Part shown: positions 61,025-64,000 of the stretch, piece by piece | Position numbering within the stretch: the stretch's first letter is position 1 | Layout of the letters: each line of letters begins with the position of its first letter | Translations under genes and position numbers: made by a program | Source of the DNA: Rhizophagus clarus | Taxonomy: Eukaryota > Glomeromycota > Glomeromycetes > Glomerales > Glomeraceae | Assembly: GCA_015698045.1 (NCBI GenBank) | Contig: BLAL01000250.1 | Location: 682,001 to 746,000, forward strand | Reading direction: 5' to 3' | DNA: 64,000 nt | Notes under the pieces: generated by a model | The model's input: only the letters and a program-made list of their open reading frames with translations | The model's database searches: none | What the model was told of the DNA's origin: nothing

Positions 61025-61230
61025 TGTGATATCTTCTTGAATGTGTGATGTTATTTTTTTTTTTTTTTTGTGATATCTTCTTTGATGTGTGATGTTATTT
61101 TTTTTTTGTGATATCTTCTTAGATGTGTGATGTTATTTTTTTTTTGTGATATCTTCTTAGATGTGATGTTATTTTTTTTTTGTGATATCTTCTTAGATGT
61201 GATGTTATTTTTTTTTTTGTTTTGTGACAT
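61025..61230. repeat. GTGATATCTTCTT tandem array
   Basis: Six starts of GTGATATCTTCTTNGATGTG (last one degenerate) at 61025, 61070, 61108, 61146, 61182 and 61224, each followed by GATGTTATT and a T run of variable length. Confidence 0.85.
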
Positions 61231-61530
61231 CAAAAAATTTACATGTGATATTTTATTTTTTATTATATTTTTTTTCATTTCATTTACAAAATCGTCAATT
61301 TAAAACTTTGATTATAAAATTTGAGAATTTTATATGAATACACAGTCAGACCTCCATATAATCACCAAATCGGTTCTGCCAAAATCAGTGATTGCATAGA
61401 GGAGTGACTATGTAAAAGTATAATTTACTAATAATTTAGCAATATCTAAAATCAATCAAATTTATAATCAAAATCTTCCGCACAGTTTGCATATTTTTTT
61501 CTTGCATACATCATATATATATGTTATATT
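61231..61530. other. AT-rich spacer
   Basis: Nothing recognised. Confidence 0.35.
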
Positions 61531-62421
61531 TACACGTCTGAAATGTGTGCCAGGTTACGCCGGAATGTCAAATTGTTTGCCTGACCGTGCCCACGGAACA
61601 AAATAATGGGAACCTGATTGGTTCATCAGCCACATTAATTATTTGTTTGTCGTTCAACACGGCGAAAAACTTTTCTCTTCACTCTTACATCCCTTTTTCA
61701 TGTTTAAAAATACATTTTTTTGTTATCTAATGAAGTTATTAAATATCTTTCAACAGCGGCAGAACTCTAGGCGTAAAATATTATTATAAGGATATAAATA
61801 TTCAATATAAAACGCGTTTGTTATAAATTTTCTTAGAGATTTCAGCAACATAATTTCAGCATTTGGTCGTATTAAACAAGTGAAAATGCTTAAGGAAAGT
61901 TGTTTATGAGATATGCGATGTGTGCATATTAATTTGTATTAATTTCATGATGTTATGGATTTTTTTTATTTCAAGTTATAATTTGAGTTTTGAATACTTT
62001 GGCCAAGAGAGACAAGTGAAACAAGCTTAAGTAGCGTTGCTCTGCAAATAACTAAATATTAAAGTTCATGTATATTGATTTTTATGGAACTAGCTTTTAA
62101 ATATTTGTAGAGTTATAATTTTTTTTTTTTATAATATAAATTTCATGTAAATATAATATTTACAATATTTAACAAAATTGCTTATTTTTAAAATAAAATT
62201 GTGCTACTTATGGTAATATTTGAAAGCATGCAAAAATACATATTTTTTATTTTTTAAACATTAAAGCGCAATAAATTTTTAAATTTTTTTCAGATAAACA
62301 TTACGCGAAAAAAAAAAATTTGAAGTCAAATGTCAAATTTATGACAGTCGAGTAAATTGACATCTACAGTTGTACTCTAAAGCAATATATTCGGCGTAAC
62401 CTGGCCACATTTCGGACGTGC
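61531..62421. mobile_element. Inverted-repeat element with CACGTCYGAAATGTG ends
   Basis: The left end CACGTCTGAAATGTG with CCAGGTTACGCCGGAAT is mirrored at the right by ATTCGGCGTAACCTGG and CACATTTCGGACGTG, giving inverted repeats of about 35 bp enclosing about 890 bp. No transposase frame found; target-site duplication unresolved (both flanks contain ATATTTA, not exactly adjacent). Confidence 0.65.
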
Positions 62422-63810
62422 GTCATATTTATATATATGCTTTTTTTCGTGCGACAATTGGTAGAAATACATTTTTTGTTATTCTTTTCGATCGTCATTT
62501 TAGGTTTAAATTATTTTTTTATGGCGATACCATTTTTCATTTGTAAAGAAAAAATAATTTTCTCCTTTCATAAAATACTTCCGCGCAATATGAAGGGTGG
62601 GCTAATATAATATCATCTTTCATAAAATACTTCTACGTAATATGAGGGTAAGGCTATTGATAAATCATTATTGTAAAGTTCTTACTATTTTTAACTAATA
62701 AAAAAAAATTGAAATTAAATGGAGCTACAGTATAACGCGAAATGATAGTTAATTAATAATGAAATTTTTACCCTCATAATAATTTTTTCATGATAGTGTG
62801 AATTTAAGAGGCTCTTTTTTTTCAAAAAATATTACATTTAACATTGTAAAAAAGGTATAAAAAAATCATGATTCTTAAATCTGCTAGAATTTTGACAATT
62901 TGTTAAGTACACGACTCTAATACAGGAGTACATTGTGGGTTAAACGCAAATGATGCGACGAAGATAATCTAATTAAAGGTCAAGGCTTTATTCCGTCTGA
63001 TAGGATGAATATTGAAACATATATTAGAGATTTTGAAAAAAAGGATGAAGTATTTTATTAGAGGAAATTGATAGCATGTGTCGGGTAAACATTTGCAAAT
63101 GTTTTTAGAACTGTTTATATTAGTGTGTGGTTTCTTTTCTTTTTTACTAATCACTAAAATTTTAATGTTCAAATAACTAATTTTTAGCCAAATAAATTGA
63201 CATTTTAAATAAAAAAAACTTTGAAATTTGCTTTATTTTATTCAAGTATCAAAAATAACCATTAAAAAAGCCACAATTTTGCAAATAATTTTTAAATTTC
63301 TTCAATTCGTAGTTCATGTAATCACCGATGTAAAAACTGAAAAATTTACAATTTTTTTAAAATTCTTAAACTTTGATTTTAAAAGTTTCATGTAGGCATC
63401 AAAATTTTATTCCTTCTAGGTATAAATAATGAGCCTAATTTTTTGACTTTCATTATATTAAACTAGATTCAAAATTCTTAATAACTAAATTTTTAGTTTT
63501 ATTTTGGTCGATTGATCTAGAAAATCAGAAGGGGTCAGTATTATACGTCTTGCATAACCATTCATGATACAAAGTATGGGTATTTATTTGGTGGTAAATC
63601 ACTAAGCCACATTTTTTCTTTAATCGAAGATTAAATGAAAATAAATTAGTATTGATAACACTTTATTAACAGTTAATAATAATTTTTTTGTTCGATTTAC
63701 GCGGGTTATACTAATTAAATACACTTGGATTAAGTCAAGGTTCGGAATAATCAAACAATCAAGATATTAAATTCCTTAAATAAATAAAACTAATACCAAT
63801 AACATAATAA
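62422..63810. other. Intergenic region
   Basis: A short direct duplication (CTTTCATAAAATACTTC, then AATATGAGGGT) occurs at about 62565-62600 and 62618-62650. No gene seen. Confidence 0.4.
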
Positions 63811-64000
63811 TTAAGTTCTATCATTACCAGGTGTAGGAATAACATTTTGATATCGATAACGTCTTATAAAAAAGTAAGCACATCCAATAACAATGATCAA
63901 AGCACCAACGGAACCGAATACCGATGCTATTGTGATGTTTTTATTGTTTTTATTAGAAGCAGATGGTGGTGATGGTGGTGATGATGATGATGATGACGAT
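63811..64000 (-). CDS. C-terminus of a single-pass membrane protein (partial)
   Basis: The frame runs off the window edge and ends with a stop at 63811-63813. The visible 62 residues are a Ser/Pro-rich stalk (SSSSSSPPSPPSAS), a hydrophobic span of about 23 residues (ITIASVFGSVGALIIVIGCA...) and a basic cytoplasmic tail (RRYRY...). The layout suggests a type I surface or cell-wall-associated protein whose extracellular domain lies outside the window. Family not identifiable from this part. Confidence 0.75.
   Translation of the reverse strand, partial: SSSSSSSPPSPPSASNKNNKNITIASVFGSVGALIIVIGCAYFFIRRYRYQNVIPTPGNDRT

Noticed and set aside
61051..61278. Lys/Asn-rich minus-strand open frame
   Set aside because: It is the translation of the GTGATATC tandem array with T runs.
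1..64000. CRISPR arrays, rRNA, tRNA or bacterial operons
   Set aside because: The tandem arrays lack unique spacers of fixed length, the genes have spliceosomal introns, and no RNA gene signature was recognised by eye.

Overview
The window looks like nuclear DNA of an arbuscular mycorrhizal fungus, most likely Rhizophagus or a close glomeromycete. The reasons are the very AT-rich sequence with long A/T runs, the short GT-AG introns (about 50-115 bp), a clustered family of BTB-BACK-TLDc genes with ZZ zinc fingers, a Rhizophagus-style protein kinase, and abundant transposon debris. No database search was possible, so the species call is inference.

The main theme is a one-strand (minus) cluster of BTB/BACK/TLDc genes. 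Seven look intact or nearly so: 2629-4800, 6292-8091, 18561-20742, 22660-24837, 27690-29897, 31959-33516 and 48692-51600. One has two reading-frame breaks (52910-55063), and two are decayed relics (30095-30965 and 43655-43960). All eight recognisable genes have a first exon of exactly 257 nt ending in the same place in the BTB domain. There are two architectures. In 'plain' genes TLDc runs uninterrupted to its last strand. In 'ZZ' genes two ZZ zinc fingers and a small Cys knuckle, carried on phase-1 exons, are inserted inside TLDc just before that last strand. One plain gene (48692-51600) also has a long C-terminal helix of 18-residue repeats. By family knowledge BTB-BACK proteins are candidate Cul3 ubiquitin-ligase adaptors; TLDc is linked to V-ATPase and oxidative-stress functions; ZZ fingers bind peptide or histone tails or N-degrons. 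A regulatory or recognition family is therefore plausible.

Other genes: 14815-16137 encodes three 38-residue repeats, a ubiquitin-like domain and a PARP-like ADP-ribosyltransferase domain, with a 1-base frame break. A broken protein kinase (38801-40170) is preceded by a striking array of about a dozen intron-like units separated mostly by 3-nt 'micro-exons'. The window ends inside a minus-strand gene for a single-pass membrane protein (63811-64000).

The rest is AT-rich intergenic DNA and mobile elements. Several insertions can be delimited by target-site duplications: two CCCTA-ended elements with 3-bp duplications, two hAT-like MITEs with 8-bp duplications, a 2-kb Mutator-like element with 9-bp duplications and a polypyrimidine interior, and a 5'-truncated LINE with a 17-bp duplication. 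There are also several tandem repeat arrays. No rRNA, tRNA or CRISPR array was recognised.
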